The notes below the pieces were generated by a model. That model saw only the letters and a program-made list of their open reading frames with translations. It was not told where the DNA came from and did no database searches. DNA of 64,000 bases from JAMXLO01 sp963749575 (GTDB lineage Bacteria > Pseudomonadota > Alphaproteobacteria > Acetobacterales > Acetobacteraceae), in NCBI GenBank assembly GCA_963749575.1, contig CAVVNM010000020.1:124001-188000 (forward strand), written 5' to 3'. Below are positions 48,564 to 57,343 of the stretch, one piece after another (the first letter of the stretch is position 1; every line of letters begins with the position of its first letter). The translations under genes were made by a program, and so were the position numbers.

Positions 48564-48637
48564 CGTGGCGATGCGCGGGATGTCGGGCTCCGCTGGTTGC
48601 CACAAGCGCCGATAATTGGTGCCTCGGCGTGACGTTG

Positions 48638-48784
48638 TCAGCGCTCCTCGTCGTCGAACAGGATGCGGTTGGCGGCGCCCTCCAGGTCGTCGTACTGGCC
48701 GGACCGCAAAGACCATAGAAATATCGCCAGGCCGCCGCCGCCGAGTATGAGACTTGCACCGAGCAGATAGAGGATGACGTTCAT
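48638..48784 (-). CDS. ccoS: cbb3 oxidase maturation protein CcoS
   Basis: 48 residues from ATG 48784, whose start overlaps the ccoI stop (ATGA). One membrane helix (VILYLLGASLILGGGGLAIFLW) followed by a short tail with SGQYDDLEGAANRIL and an acidic end (FDDEER), the CcoS/FixS pattern. It is required for maturation and cofactor insertion of the cbb3 oxidase. Confidence 0.9.
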   Translation of the reverse strand: MNVILYLLGASLILGGGGLAIFLWSLRSGQYDDLEGAANRILFDDEER

Positions 48785-51180
48785 GCCGGCCTGCCGCGCA
48801 GGCGGAAGCTGTTCGCCAGCACCAGCAGCGAGGAACTCGACATCGCCGCCGCCGCAAGCCAGGGGGTGACAAAGCCCGCCACCGCGAGCGGCACCATCAG
48901 GACGTTATAGGCGAGCGACAGCGCCAGGTTCTGCCGCATCACGCTGCGCGCACGTCGTGCGATCCCGATCACCGCCGCAACGGGCGCGAGGAGCCTGCCC
49001 CGGAACACCACATCCGCCACGGTCTGGCTGATGTCGGCCGCACTCGCCGGCGAGGCGGAAACGGTTGCGGCGGCGAGCGACGGACCGTCGTTCAGTCCAT
49101 CACCGACCATCAGGACCTTCCGCCCGGACGCCACGAGAGCCTCGATTGCCGCGACCTTCTGCAGCGGTGTGCGCTCCGCCTGCCAGGACGCAATGCCGAG
49201 TGCGGCAGCGATCGGTGCCACCGCAGCCGCACGATCCCCGGACAGGAGAAATATTGCGAGGCCAAGCCGGCGCAATCTGTCCAGTGTCGCCGTCGCGTCT
49301 ATCCGCACAGCCTCGGCAAAGCCGAAGCAGACCGGTTCGCAGTCAGGCCGTGACAGCCACAACTCCGGTCCGGTTGTTTCGCCATCGCATACCGAGGCAA
49401 AGGCACGACTGCCCAACCGTACATCGCCGGCCTGCATGCCCTGCCCCGGATGCTCAAGCAGGTTATCGGCGACCGCGACCGGCCCCGACGCCGCCAGCAG
49501 CGATCGCGCCAACGGATGGCGACTCCCGACGGCAAGCGATGCAGCGAGGCGCAATGCCTCCTGATCGAAGGCCGCCCCTTTCACCAGCAACATTGTCGGC
49601 TCGGTCAGCGTGCCGGTCTTATCAAATACGACTGTATCTACGCCGGCCAGCCGCTCCAGCGCAGTCGGCGACTTCAGCAGCACGCCCGCGCGGAACAGGC
49701 CGCCGGTAGCGATCACCTGCACAACCGGCACTGCCAGGGCAAGCGCACACGGGCAGGTGATGATCAGCACCGCGCACGCGGTCAGCAGCGCCTGGCCGGC
49801 CGGGACGCCGGCCGCGAAGTACCACCAGGCAAAGGTCAGCAGCGCCATTAGATGCACCGACGGCGCATAACGTCGTGATACCCGGTCGGCGAGCACGACG
49901 AAGCGCGAGCGCCGCGCTTCGGCAGCTTCGATCAGACGCGCGCATTCAGCGAGAAGGGTGCCGTTTCCGGTGGCGGTCGCGCGGACGATCAGCGCCTCGC
50001 CGAGGTTGAGCGTTCCGGCGAACACCTGCGTGCCAGGAACGGCTGCGACCGGCAGACTTTCGCCGCTGACGAGGCCGGCATCGAGCATGGAGGAGCCTCG
50101 CTCGACCACACCGTCCACGCCTAACCGTTCGCCGAGCCCGACCAGCACACGGTCGCCAGTGACAACGGTATGCTGACTGCGGCGTTCGGTGGTGTCGTCG
50201 GATCGCAGCACCGCGACATCCACCGTGCGCAGCGTCAGCAATTGCTCGGCGGTAGCGCGTGCCTGGTTTCGCGCGCGGTAGTCCAACACCCGGCCAATCA
50301 ACAGGAAGAACAGCAGCGTGATGGCGGAGTCAAAGTAGGTGTGTGCACCGCCCTGGATGGTCTGGGCCAGGCTCATACCGGTGACCAGGACCACGCCGAG
50401 ACTGATCGGCACGTCCATGTTGGTGCGCATCTGGCGCAGCGCGGCGGCGGCGGAGGCGAAGAACGGCCTTCCGGCATAGGCGATCGCAGGCATGGCGATC
50501 AGCGCAGAGACCCAATGCAGCAGGTCGCGCGTGGCGGGACCCATGTCGTGCAGCAGCCCGCCGGCCTCACCGGCCCATATGCCGATCGACAGCAGCATAA
50601 CGTTGCCGGCGGCAAATCCTGCCACCGCCAGCGCGCGGATCAGGGCACGATCGGTGCGGTCACGTGCGGCGGCAAGCGAGGCGGCATCGAACGGCACCAG
50701 GCGGTAGCCGAAGCGTTCAATCGCTGCGATCAAAGACGTCGCACGATCGGCCGTACCGCGCCAATGCAGGCGCAGGTGACGAGTGGTCATGTTCACGCGG
50801 CCCCGGAGCACGTCGGGTTCGCGCGCCAGGACCGACTCGATCAGCCAGACGCAGGCGCCGCATTGCAAGCCATCGATCGCCAGCGTGAGTTCGTGCGTGG
50901 CGTCGGCGTGGGTGGCGATGAAGCGGGAGAGATCGCGTCGTTCGGATGGCTCCGGGCAGAGTGCTCGAAGCGTGGGATCGAGGATGCGCTGCGCGTAATA
51001 GCGGCCGAGACCGAGTGCCTGGATGGTTTCGTAGGCGGCGGCGCAGCCGGGGCAGCAGAAGCGGCGACCGGAAGCGGTGGGCAGGGAGCAATGCAGACAG
51101 GTGCGGTTCGATACACCGCTGGCCCAATCCTCCCCTGCCTGGCGGGAGAGGTGGAGGCTTGGGGTGAGGGCACCCGTCAA
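48781..51180 (-). CDS. ccoI: Copper-translocating P-type ATPase CcoI/FixI
   Basis: About 799 residues. N-terminal zinc-finger-like CLHCSLP...CCPGC and HMA domain with GLQCGACVW; eight-helix core with the metal site TCPCALALAVP (CPC). P-domain DKTGTLTEP, TGD-like loop, and GDGLNDGPSL. It supplies copper for the cbb3 binuclear center via the membrane. The start is uncertain: TTG 51180 overlaps the ccoH stop (TTGA), GTG 51249 would sit deep inside ccoH. The stretch from 51120 to 51170 resembles a noncoding repeat, so the true N-terminus may be shorter. Confidence 0.9.
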   Translation of the reverse strand: MTGALTPSLHLSRQAGEDWASGVSNRTCLHCSLPTASGRRFCCPGCAAAYETIQALGLGRYYAQRILDPTLRALCPEPSERRDLSRFIATHADATHELTLAIDGLQCGACVWLIESVLAREPDVLRGRVNMTTRHLRLHWRGTADRATSLIAAIERFGYRLVPFDAASLAAARDRTDRALIRALAVAGFAAGNVMLLSIGIWAGEAGGLLHDMGPATRDLLHWVSALIAMPAIAYAGRPFFASAAAALRQMRTNMDVPISLGVVLVTGMSLAQTIQGGAHTYFDSAITLLFFLLIGRVLDYRARNQARATAEQLLTLRTVDVAVLRSDDTTERRSQHTVVTGDRVLVGLGERLGVDGVVERGSSMLDAGLVSGESLPVAAVPGTQVFAGTLNLGEALIVRATATGNGTLLAECARLIEAAEARRSRFVVLADRVSRRYAPSVHLMALLTFAWWYFAAGVPAGQALLTACAVLIITCPCALALAVPVVQVIATGGLFRAGVLLKSPTALERLAGVDTVVFDKTGTLTEPTMLLVKGAAFDQEALRLAASLAVGSRHPLARSLLAASGPVAVADNLLEHPGQGMQAGDVRLGSRAFASVCDGETTGPELWLSRPDCEPVCFGFAEAVRIDATATLDRLRRLGLAIFLLSGDRAAAVAPIAAALGIASWQAERTPLQKVAAIEALVASGRKVLMVGDGLNDGPSLAAATVSASPASAADISQTVADVVFRGRLLAPVAAVIGIARRARSVMRQNLALSLAYNVLMVPLAVAGFVTPWLAAAAMSSSSLLVLANSFRLRGRPA

Positions 51181-51641
51181 TGCACAATCACTCGCCGGGT
51201 CGCTGCCATGCCGTGACCGCCGAGCGATGCCGACAGGGTCAGCTCCCACTGTCCTGGGGTCGGGAGCGCGGTCTCAGCGACATAGTTCCCGGCGGCAATT
51301 TCATGGAGCACGAACGACCGGGTATCCGGCGCACCCAGCGGGCGCTCCGCGGACGCGGCCACCGACGCACCTCGCAGCGGGGAACCGTCGCGGTCGGTCA
51401 GCCGAACCTCCGGCCGTCCCGCCGCGTCCGCCCGCGCCACCACCGTCCAGCCCAATGACGCCTCGCGTTGTTCGCGCTCGATCACCGCATCGTAGTGATT
51501 GCTGAGTTCAAAGCCTGCATTGCCCGCCTGACCGGGGAAGCTGTGCAGCGCGGCATAGACCATCCCGACATTGACCACGATCACCAGCCCGAGCCCGGCC
51601 ACGACTGCCAATGGGAAGAGCCGCCAAACCGAAGGCTTCAT
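51177..51641 (-). CDS. ccoH: FixH/CcoH-family cbb3 assembly protein
   Basis: 154 residues. One N-terminal membrane helix (LFPLAVVAGLGLVIVVNVGMVY) anchors a periplasmic beta-sandwich of FixH type (NHYDAVIEREQREASLGWTV, PTPGQWELTLSASLGG). It is an assembly factor of cbb3 oxidase. Both ends overlap the neighbours: ATGA with ccoG and TTGA (or longer) with ccoI. Confidence 0.88.
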   Translation of the reverse strand: MKPSVWRLFPLAVVAGLGLVIVVNVGMVYAALHSFPGQAGNAGFELSNHYDAVIEREQREASLGWTVVARADAAGRPEVRLTDRDGSPLRGASVAASAERPLGAPDTRSFVLHEIAAGNYVAETALPTPGQWELTLSASLGGHGMAATRRVIVH

Positions 51642-53095
51642 CGCGGCCCCATGAACAGTGAGCGATACACCGTCTGCTCGCCGGTATCGGTGTTGCGCAA
51701 GATGAAGTCGAGGCTCTCCGAGCCATCGACCAGATGCTCCGGCGTCCCGGCCACGGTGATCCGGAACGTGCCGACGCTGTCCCCTTTCACCATCAACCCG
51801 AGCTGGGCCGCCGGCCCCAACCCCTCATCGGTCTCGGCCAGCGATGCCGCGTTCAGGCCCGCGGTGCGCAGTTCGAACAACGCGATGTTGGGACCCTTGT
51901 TGACGATCTTCACGGTATAGCCGTTGCGCAGATCGCCAGCAGGCAGACGCACGAACAATGGCGCACGGTCATGCAGCACGGAAAGGCCCACATTCGACCG
52001 CATTGCGAGCGCTGCCGTCATCACGACGACAGCGACGATCAGTGCAGAGATGTAGATCAGCGTACGCGGACGCAGCAGATGGAGGGTGGTCTGCCGGCCC
52101 TCCGCCTTCGCCGCCTGATCGGCCAAGGTGTCCCAGGTGATCAGCCATTTCGGCCGCCCGGTCCGCTCCATCACATGGTTGCACGCGTCGATGCACAGGC
52201 CGCAATTGATGCATTCGAGCTGGATACCGTCACGAATATCGATACCGGTGGGACAGGCGGTGACGCAGGCGCCGCAATCGATGCAGTCGCCTCCTTGGGT
52301 GTCCTCGTGCCGCCTGCCGCGGAGGCGCGGTTCGCCGCGCCAGCCCTGGTAGGTAACGGTGACGCTCTGCTCGTCCAGCATCGCCGACTGGAAGCGTGGC
52401 CACGGGCACATGTAAGTACAGACCTGCTCGCGCGCCCAGCCGGCCAGAAGATACGTCGTGGCGGTGAACAGGAAGGTGAAGAAATACACTTCGTTCGACG
52501 CGGTACCGGTCCAGAACTCCACCGTTACGGTAGGCGCATCGACGTAGTACATAATCCACGCGCCGCCAGTCCAGAAGGCGATCCCGAGCCAGATGACGTG
52601 CTTCAATAACTTGCGCCAGATGGCATCGAGGGTGACCGGCTCCGCGTCGCGCCTCATGCGTTCGTTGCGGTCGCCTTCGATCACGCGCTCGATCCACATG
52701 AACAGATCGGTCCACACGGTTTGCGGACAGGTGTAGCCGCACCAGACGCGGCCGAGCAGGCTGGTGACCAGGAACAGCGTGACCGCGCCCATGATCAGCA
52801 GGCCGGTCAGGTAGTAGATGTCCTGCGGCCAGAACTCCAGATTGAAGAAATAGAACCGCTCATGCCAGATCGATAGCAGCACGGCCTGGTCCGGCTGATT
52901 GACGCCACGATGCCAGCGCAGCCAGGGCAGCAGATAGTAGATGCAGAGACAGACGATCAGCAGCGCCCATTTGAAGCGACGCACCGGACCGTGCACCGTC
53001 TTCGGATAGACCCGCACGCGGTTGGCGTAGAGATGATCACCGGCTGCTTCGCGCTGTAGCTGGAGCTGACGATCCGCCTTGCTGATGCGGGACAT
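51638..53095 (-). CDS. ccoG: cbb3 oxidase accessory protein CcoG (ferredoxin-type, Cu reductase)
   Basis: 485 residues from ATG 53095. Membrane segments near residues 45, 90 and 165 carry VWCGYTCPQTVW, a motif of the polyferredoxin NapH/CcoG group, and REQVCTYMCPWPR. Two 4Fe-4S motifs CIDCGACVTACPTG and CINCGLCIDACN lie near residues 265-300. The C-terminal domain is periplasmic Ig-like (FixG C). CcoG reduces copper and aids CcoI. The stop overlaps ccoH. Confidence 0.92.
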   Translation of the reverse strand: MSRISKADRQLQLQREAAGDHLYANRVRVYPKTVHGPVRRFKWALLIVCLCIYYLLPWLRWHRGVNQPDQAVLLSIWHERFYFFNLEFWPQDIYYLTGLLIMGAVTLFLVTSLLGRVWCGYTCPQTVWTDLFMWIERVIEGDRNERMRRDAEPVTLDAIWRKLLKHVIWLGIAFWTGGAWIMYYVDAPTVTVEFWTGTASNEVYFFTFLFTATTYLLAGWAREQVCTYMCPWPRFQSAMLDEQSVTVTYQGWRGEPRLRGRRHEDTQGGDCIDCGACVTACPTGIDIRDGIQLECINCGLCIDACNHVMERTGRPKWLITWDTLADQAAKAEGRQTTLHLLRPRTLIYISALIVAVVVMTAALAMRSNVGLSVLHDRAPLFVRLPAGDLRNGYTVKIVNKGPNIALFELRTAGLNAASLAETDEGLGPAAQLGLMVKGDSVGTFRITVAGTPEHLVDGSESLDFILRNTDTGEQTVYRSLFMGPR

Positions 53096-53105
53096 GGGTT
53101 TTTGC

Positions 53106-53975
53106 CTATTCTCCGCCGCCCAAAGAATGCACGTAAAGTGCCAGGCTCTTGATGGTCGCATCGTCCAAGCGGGTGTGCCAGGCCGGCATCACGCCCATTC
53201 GCGGCGCGGTGATCTGTGCAACCACAATAGCCCTGTCTTCGCCATAGAGATGGACACGCGAGGCGAGGCGAGGCGCACCCTTCTCGCGATCCCCCTGCCC
53301 TGCCTCGCCATGACAGATCGCGCAGTTGTCGGCGAACAACTTGCTTCCAGCCGACACGTCCTTGGCAGTCTGCGCCCCGCCATACAGCGTCATCACGTAA
53401 TCGGCGATCTGTTGGATCTCATCGGGCTTCAGGATGCCGTCGGCGCCAAAGCGCGGCATCTGCAACTCGCGCGCCTTGGCGTCGCCGCTGCGGATGCCAT
53501 AGGCGATGGTCTGCTGGATTTCCTCGAGAGTGCCGCCCCAGATCCAAGCACCGGCGGCCAGTGCGGGATAACCCGGCTGGCCGCCGCCGCCGGCGGCATG
53601 GCACGGCTGGCAGTTGTTGGCGAAGGCGATGCGTCCCGCGGTTTGCGCAGCCGCCATCAGCTGCGGGTCCTTGCGGATCTCGGCAAATGACAGAGCCTTG
53701 ATGCGATCCATCGTTCCGGCGCGTTGTTCCGCGACCGCTCGCACATCGGCATTTACCGCGCTGCGCTGCGAATAGCCGAGCACACCGTGGAAATAGCCGG
53801 TGATCCCGGGCACAGACGGGTACAGCACGAACCACACCGCGGCCCAGGCAATGGTGGCGTACAGCACGTACAGCCACCATTTCGGCAGCGGTGTGTTCAG
53901 CTCCTTGAGCCCGTCCCACTCGTGGCCGGTGGTATCCTGGCCGGTGACGATGTCCTTCTCGATCTTGGTGGGCAC
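53106..53975 (-). CDS. ccoP: cbb3 oxidase diheme subunit CcoP
   Basis: 289 residues. N-terminal soluble segment (DGLKELNTPLPKWW) and one membrane helix, then two cytochrome c domains with CxxCH heme sites NCQPCHAAGG (residue about 130) and NCAICHGEAG (about 225), each with a distal Met (QMPRFG, GVMPAW). It is the electron entry subunit of the cbb3 oxidase. Gene order N-O-Q-P on the minus strand. Confidence 0.95.
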   Translation of the reverse strand: MPTKIEKDIVTGQDTTGHEWDGLKELNTPLPKWWLYVLYATIAWAAVWFVLYPSVPGITGYFHGVLGYSQRSAVNADVRAVAEQRAGTMDRIKALSFAEIRKDPQLMAAAQTAGRIAFANNCQPCHAAGGGGQPGYPALAAGAWIWGGTLEEIQQTIAYGIRSGDAKARELQMPRFGADGILKPDEIQQIADYVMTLYGGAQTAKDVSAGSKLFADNCAICHGEAGQGDREKGAPRLASRVHLYGEDRAIVVAQITAPRMGVMPAWHTRLDDATIKSLALYVHSLGGGE

Positions 53976-53987
53976 AGTGGCGGCTCC

Positions 53988-54134
53988 TCAGCGGTCGTCT
54001 TCGAGCGGGATACGACCATGCCGCTCGATCCGGGACTTGCGCCCCGGCCAGTAGGTGGTGAGCAGAATCAGCAGGAACACGACAAATACCGGGATGATCC
54101 AATTGTGCTGCACCAACATGATCAGACGGATCAT
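53988..54134 (-). CDS. ccoQ: cbb3 oxidase small subunit CcoQ
   Basis: 48 residues from ATG 54134. One helix (WIIPVFVVFLLILLTTYW) followed by the basic/acidic tail GRKSRIERHGRIPLEDD, the CcoQ signature. It stabilises the oxidase complex. The gene lies between ccoO and ccoP with 9- and 12-bp spacers. Confidence 0.92.
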   Translation of the reverse strand: MIRLIMLVQHNWIIPVFVVFLLILLTTYWPGRKSRIERHGRIPLEDDR

Positions 54135-54143
54135 GACGACATC

Positions 54144-54863
54144 CTATTGCTGCAGGTGTTCGTTGGCGGGATCGGCGAAATCGACCATGGTGCCGAGTAC
54201 CTGCAAATACGCCACCAGCGCATCCAGCTCGGTAACCTCACGGCCATCGCCTGGCACCGTGATCGCCTTCGGATAACGCTTCAGCAGATCCGCGTTGTCG
54301 GCACTTGGATTGGCCTGCGTCGCCAAGTCGGTGGCGGCATTGGCGATCTCTTCGTCGGTATAGGGAACACCCACCAGGCGCAGCGTGCGCAGCCGCATGG
54401 CGATGTCGTCGGCTCCCAGCGGCGAATCGGCGAGAAACGCATAGTGCGGCATCAGCGATTCCGGTACCACGCTCTGCGGGTTCTTCAGGTGCGCGTAGTG
54501 CCAGTCGCTGGAATACTTGCCGCCGACCCGTGCCAGGTCGGGACCGATTCGCTTCGAGCCCCATTGGAACGGATGATCGTACATGCTTTCCGCCGCCAGC
54601 GAAAAGTGGCCGTAGCGTTCCACCTCGTCGCGCAGGGCGCGAATTTGCTGGCTGTGACAGAGATAGCAGCCCTCGCGCACATAGATGTCGCGGCCGCGCT
54701 GTTCCAGCGGCGAATAGGGACGGACGCCTTTGACGTGCTCCACCGTGGTCTCGATGGTGAACAGCGGCACCACCTCGACAATACCGCCGATCGCGATGGT
54801 GACCAGCGTCAGCACCAACAGGAGGAAGGCGTTGCGCTCGATGAACTCGTGGCGGATAAACAT
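54144..54863 (-). CDS. ccoO: cbb3 oxidase monoheme subunit CcoO
   Basis: 239 residues from ATG 54863. Membrane anchor LLLVLTLVTIAIGGIVEVVPL, then the heme motif EGCYLCHSQQIR near residue 77 and a Met ligand region (LMPHYAFL). HPFQWGSKRIGPDLARVGGKYS is a classical CcoO block. It passes electrons from CcoP to CcoN. It lies 4 bp after ccoN. Confidence 0.95.
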   Translation of the reverse strand: MFIRHEFIERNAFLLLVLTLVTIAIGGIVEVVPLFTIETTVEHVKGVRPYSPLEQRGRDIYVREGCYLCHSQQIRALRDEVERYGHFSLAAESMYDHPFQWGSKRIGPDLARVGGKYSSDWHYAHLKNPQSVVPESLMPHYAFLADSPLGADDIAMRLRTLRLVGVPYTDEEIANAATDLATQANPSADNADLLKRYPKAITVPGDGREVTELDALVAYLQVLGTMVDFADPANEHLQQ

Positions 54864-54867
54864 CGGC

Positions 54868-56307
54868 TTATTCTCCCGCCACGGCGACGGCGCCCGGCAG
54901 CCCAAATGACTGCTCGGTGGTACGGCTGCATACCGTCTGAATCAGGTTGTAGACCATCAGCAGTGCGCCGGTGAGGAACATCAGGCCGCCGAGCAGCCGG
55001 ATCACGTAGTACGGATGCACCGCGACCACGGACTCGGCGAAGGAGTACTGCAAGAAGCCGAACTGGTCGTAGGCGCGCCACATCAGGCCCTGCATGATGC
55101 CGGCGACCCACATCGAGGTGATGTAGAACACGATGCCCAGCGTCGCGATCCAGTAGTGCCACGACGCCAGCCGCTGCGAATAGAGACCGCTGCGCTGCCA
55201 CAGCACCGGCACCAGATAGTAGATCGCACCGAAGCTGATGAAGGCGACCCAGCCGAGAGTACCGGAGTGCACGTGGCCGATCACCCAGTCGGTATAGTGG
55301 GCGAGCGCGTTGACGTCGCGGATCGACATCACCGGGCCTTCGAAAGTGGACATGCCGTAGAACCCGACGGCGGTGACCGAGAACCGCAGGCCCGGATCGG
55401 TGCGCAGCTTGTCCCAGGCGCCGGACAGCGTCATCAGGCCGTTGATCATGCCGCCCCACGACGGCATCCACAGCATGATCGAGAACGCCATGCCGAGCGT
55501 CTGGGTCCAGTCGGGCAGCGCCGTGTAGTGCAGATGATGCGGACCGGCCCAGATATACAGGAAGATCAGCGACCAGAAGTGCACGACCGACAGGCGATAA
55601 GAGTACACCGGGCGGTTCGCCGCCTTGGGGATGAAATAATACATCATCCCGAGGAAGCCGGCGGTCAGGAAGAAGCCGACCGCGTTGTGGCCGTACCACC
55701 ACTGGATCATCGCATTCTGCACGCCGGATGCGACCGAGTAGCCGTTGGCGGAAAACACCGAGATCGGAATGACAAGATTGTTGCCTATGTGCAGAACGGC
55801 AATGGTCAGGATGAAGGCAAGATAGAACCAGTTCGCCACATAGATATGCGGCTCCTCGCGCTGCATCAGTGTGCCGACGAAGATGACCGCATACACGACC
55901 CAGACGATGGTCAGCCAGATGTCGATATGCCACGCCGGTTCGGCATATTCCTGGCTCTTGCTGAAGCCCATCACGTAGGACAGCGCGGCCATCACGATGA
56001 AGAACTGGTAGCCCCAGAACACGAAGTTCGCTAGCGCCTCGCCGCCGAACAGGCGGGTACGGCAGGTGCGCTGCACGACGTAGAACGAGGTTCCGATCAG
56101 GGCCGACCCGCCGAAGGCGAAGATGCCGGCCGAGGTGTGCACCGGCCGCAGGCGCCCGAAATTCAGGAACGAGAGGCCCAGGTTGCACTGCGGCCAGGCC
56201 AGTTCGGCGGCGAGCCAGACGCCGACCAGGAATGCCACGACCGCCCAGAACACCGCGGCGATGATGAATTTTCTGACCACGGCCTCGTTGTAGTCGGGAC
56301 TAGCCAT
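54868..56307 (-). CDS. ccoN: cbb3 oxidase catalytic subunit CcoN
   Basis: 479 residues, 12 membrane helices. Heme b/CuB ligands: PVHTSAGIFAF, WYGHNAVGFFLTAGFLG (with the CuB His-Tyr region), GPHHLHYTALPDW and HYTDWVIGHVHSGTLGWVAF. It reduces oxygen with high affinity and pumps protons, allowing microaerobic respiration. ATG 56307 is 8 bp inside the upstream small gene. The operon is headed by the FNR/FixK box at 56551. Confidence 0.95.
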   Translation of the reverse strand: MASPDYNEAVVRKFIIAAVFWAVVAFLVGVWLAAELAWPQCNLGLSFLNFGRLRPVHTSAGIFAFGGSALIGTSFYVVQRTCRTRLFGGEALANFVFWGYQFFIVMAALSYVMGFSKSQEYAEPAWHIDIWLTIVWVVYAVIFVGTLMQREEPHIYVANWFYLAFILTIAVLHIGNNLVIPISVFSANGYSVASGVQNAMIQWWYGHNAVGFFLTAGFLGMMYYFIPKAANRPVYSYRLSVVHFWSLIFLYIWAGPHHLHYTALPDWTQTLGMAFSIMLWMPSWGGMINGLMTLSGAWDKLRTDPGLRFSVTAVGFYGMSTFEGPVMSIRDVNALAHYTDWVIGHVHSGTLGWVAFISFGAIYYLVPVLWQRSGLYSQRLASWHYWIATLGIVFYITSMWVAGIMQGLMWRAYDQFGFLQYSFAESVVAVHPYYVIRLLGGLMFLTGALLMVYNLIQTVCSRTTEQSFGLPGAVAVAGE

Positions 56308-56497
56308 GTCGACGGGCCTCCAGCCGGTCGAAGTGTCGGCGCAGGAGGCCAAATTCGAAGACGCATGCGAAGCCGAACAGGGAAAGGCCGAACACGTACA
56401 TCTCATCGTCCATCGCGCCGGAGGCGAGGATCAGACCGATCAGGCCGAGCGCGGCCATCAACAGGCCGACTATGAGGTCGCTTGGCTCGATATCCAT
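56300..56497 (-). CDS. Small membrane protein heading the cco operon
   Basis: 65 residues from ATG 56497. Two hydrophobic helices (IVGLLMAALGLIGLILASGAM, MYVFGLSLFGFACVFEFGLL) and a basic tail. The stop overlaps the ccoN start by 8 bp, so it is translated with ccoN. I do not recognise a named family; it is not CcoS or CcoQ, both of which are found elsewhere in the locus. A role in CcoN assembly is inference. Confidence 0.75.
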   Translation of the reverse strand: MDIEPSDLIVGLLMAALGLIGLILASGAMDDEMYVFGLSLFGFACVFEFGLLRRHFDRLEARRHG

Positions 56498-56550
56498 GGA
56501 ACACTCCGGTAGGGATCGCAGGAAACTGCCGTGCCGGCGTTAATGGATCA

Positions 56551-56564
56551 TTGATCTGGATCAA
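56551..56564. promoter_or_regulatory. Perfect FNR/FixK-type box between cco operon and SafE-like gene
   Basis: TTGATCTGGATCAA matches the FNR/FixK consensus TTGAT-N4-ATCAA exactly. It is 53 bp from the start codon of the minus-strand gene at 56497 and 53 bp from the GTG at 56618 on the other side, so one dimer could activate both divergent transcripts under low oxygen. Confidence 0.88.
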
Positions 56565-56617
56565 TGTGAGGATGCCGTGCCCTGGAGAAGCTGGCGCATG
56601 GTTGTTGCGACGCTGTC

Positions 56618-57325
56618 GTGATCTCCGCCCTCGCTGCATGGTGCGGTCCTGCCCCGTGGTCGGGCGGATTGCTGCTCGGCCTGTTCCTCGCCGGCGCGGC
56701 CGGCAGCACGATGCACTGCGTGCCGATGTGCGGCGGCTTTGTGCTCGGCCAGGTGGCGGACCGCATGGCGCACGTGCCGGCTGCGCGGATGTGCGAATGG
56801 CACCGCGTGGGGCGGGGAGCGCTGCTGCCCTACCACCTGGGACGGCTGACCACCTACACGGCACTAGGCGCGCTGGGCGGCGCGGCAATGGGCCGGCTAC
56901 CGTGGTTCAGCGTCGTATCGGCCACGCTGCTGTTGCTGGGCGCCGCGCTGTTCCTCGCGCACGTGGCGCGCGTCCTGCCGGGACTGGATCGCGCGCCGGC
57001 GGGCTGGACCCGCGCCATTGCGCAGATGGCAAGGCGCGCGGGAGGTGGCTACCCGCTTGGCATCGTACTCGGCTTCCTGCCTTGCGGATTCCTCTACGCG
57101 GCACTGGCAACCACCGCGGCCAGTGGCAGCCCGTTGACCGGTGCGCTCGGCATGCTGGCGTTCGGGCTCGGGACGATGCCCGCGCTGGTGGCAGTCGGCA
57201 TCGCCGGCCAGGCGGCGGGACGGCGCTGGCAGCGTGCAGTCGCGACCGCGGCGCCAGCCGTGATGCTGCTCAACGCAGCACTGCTCACCATGCTGGCGCT
57301 GCACGGCTTTGCCAGCGACATGTGA
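56618..57325 (+). CDS. Sulfite exporter TauE/SafE (DsbD_2) family membrane protein
   Basis: 235 residues, about six membrane helices. Two Cys-containing motifs, GSTMHCVPMCGGFV near residue 30 and GFLPCGFLYAAL near residue 150, correspond to the DsbD-like transmembrane (PF13386) group. In proteobacteria these often neighbour cbb3 genes and act in copper or thiol delivery to the oxidase; here it is divergent from ccoN across the FNR box. Function is inference. Confidence 0.82.
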   Translation: MISALAAWCGPAPWSGGLLLGLFLAGAAGSTMHCVPMCGGFVLGQVADRMAHVPAARMCEWHRVGRGALLPYHLGRLTTYTALGALGGAAMGRLPWFSVVSATLLLLGAALFLAHVARVLPGLDRAPAGWTRAIAQMARRAGGGYPLGIVLGFLPCGFLYAALATTAASGSPLTGALGMLAFGLGTMPALVAVGIAGQAAGRRWQRAVATAAPAVMLLNAALLTMLALHGFASDM

Positions 57326-57343
57326 TTGACGGCGGGCGCCTGT

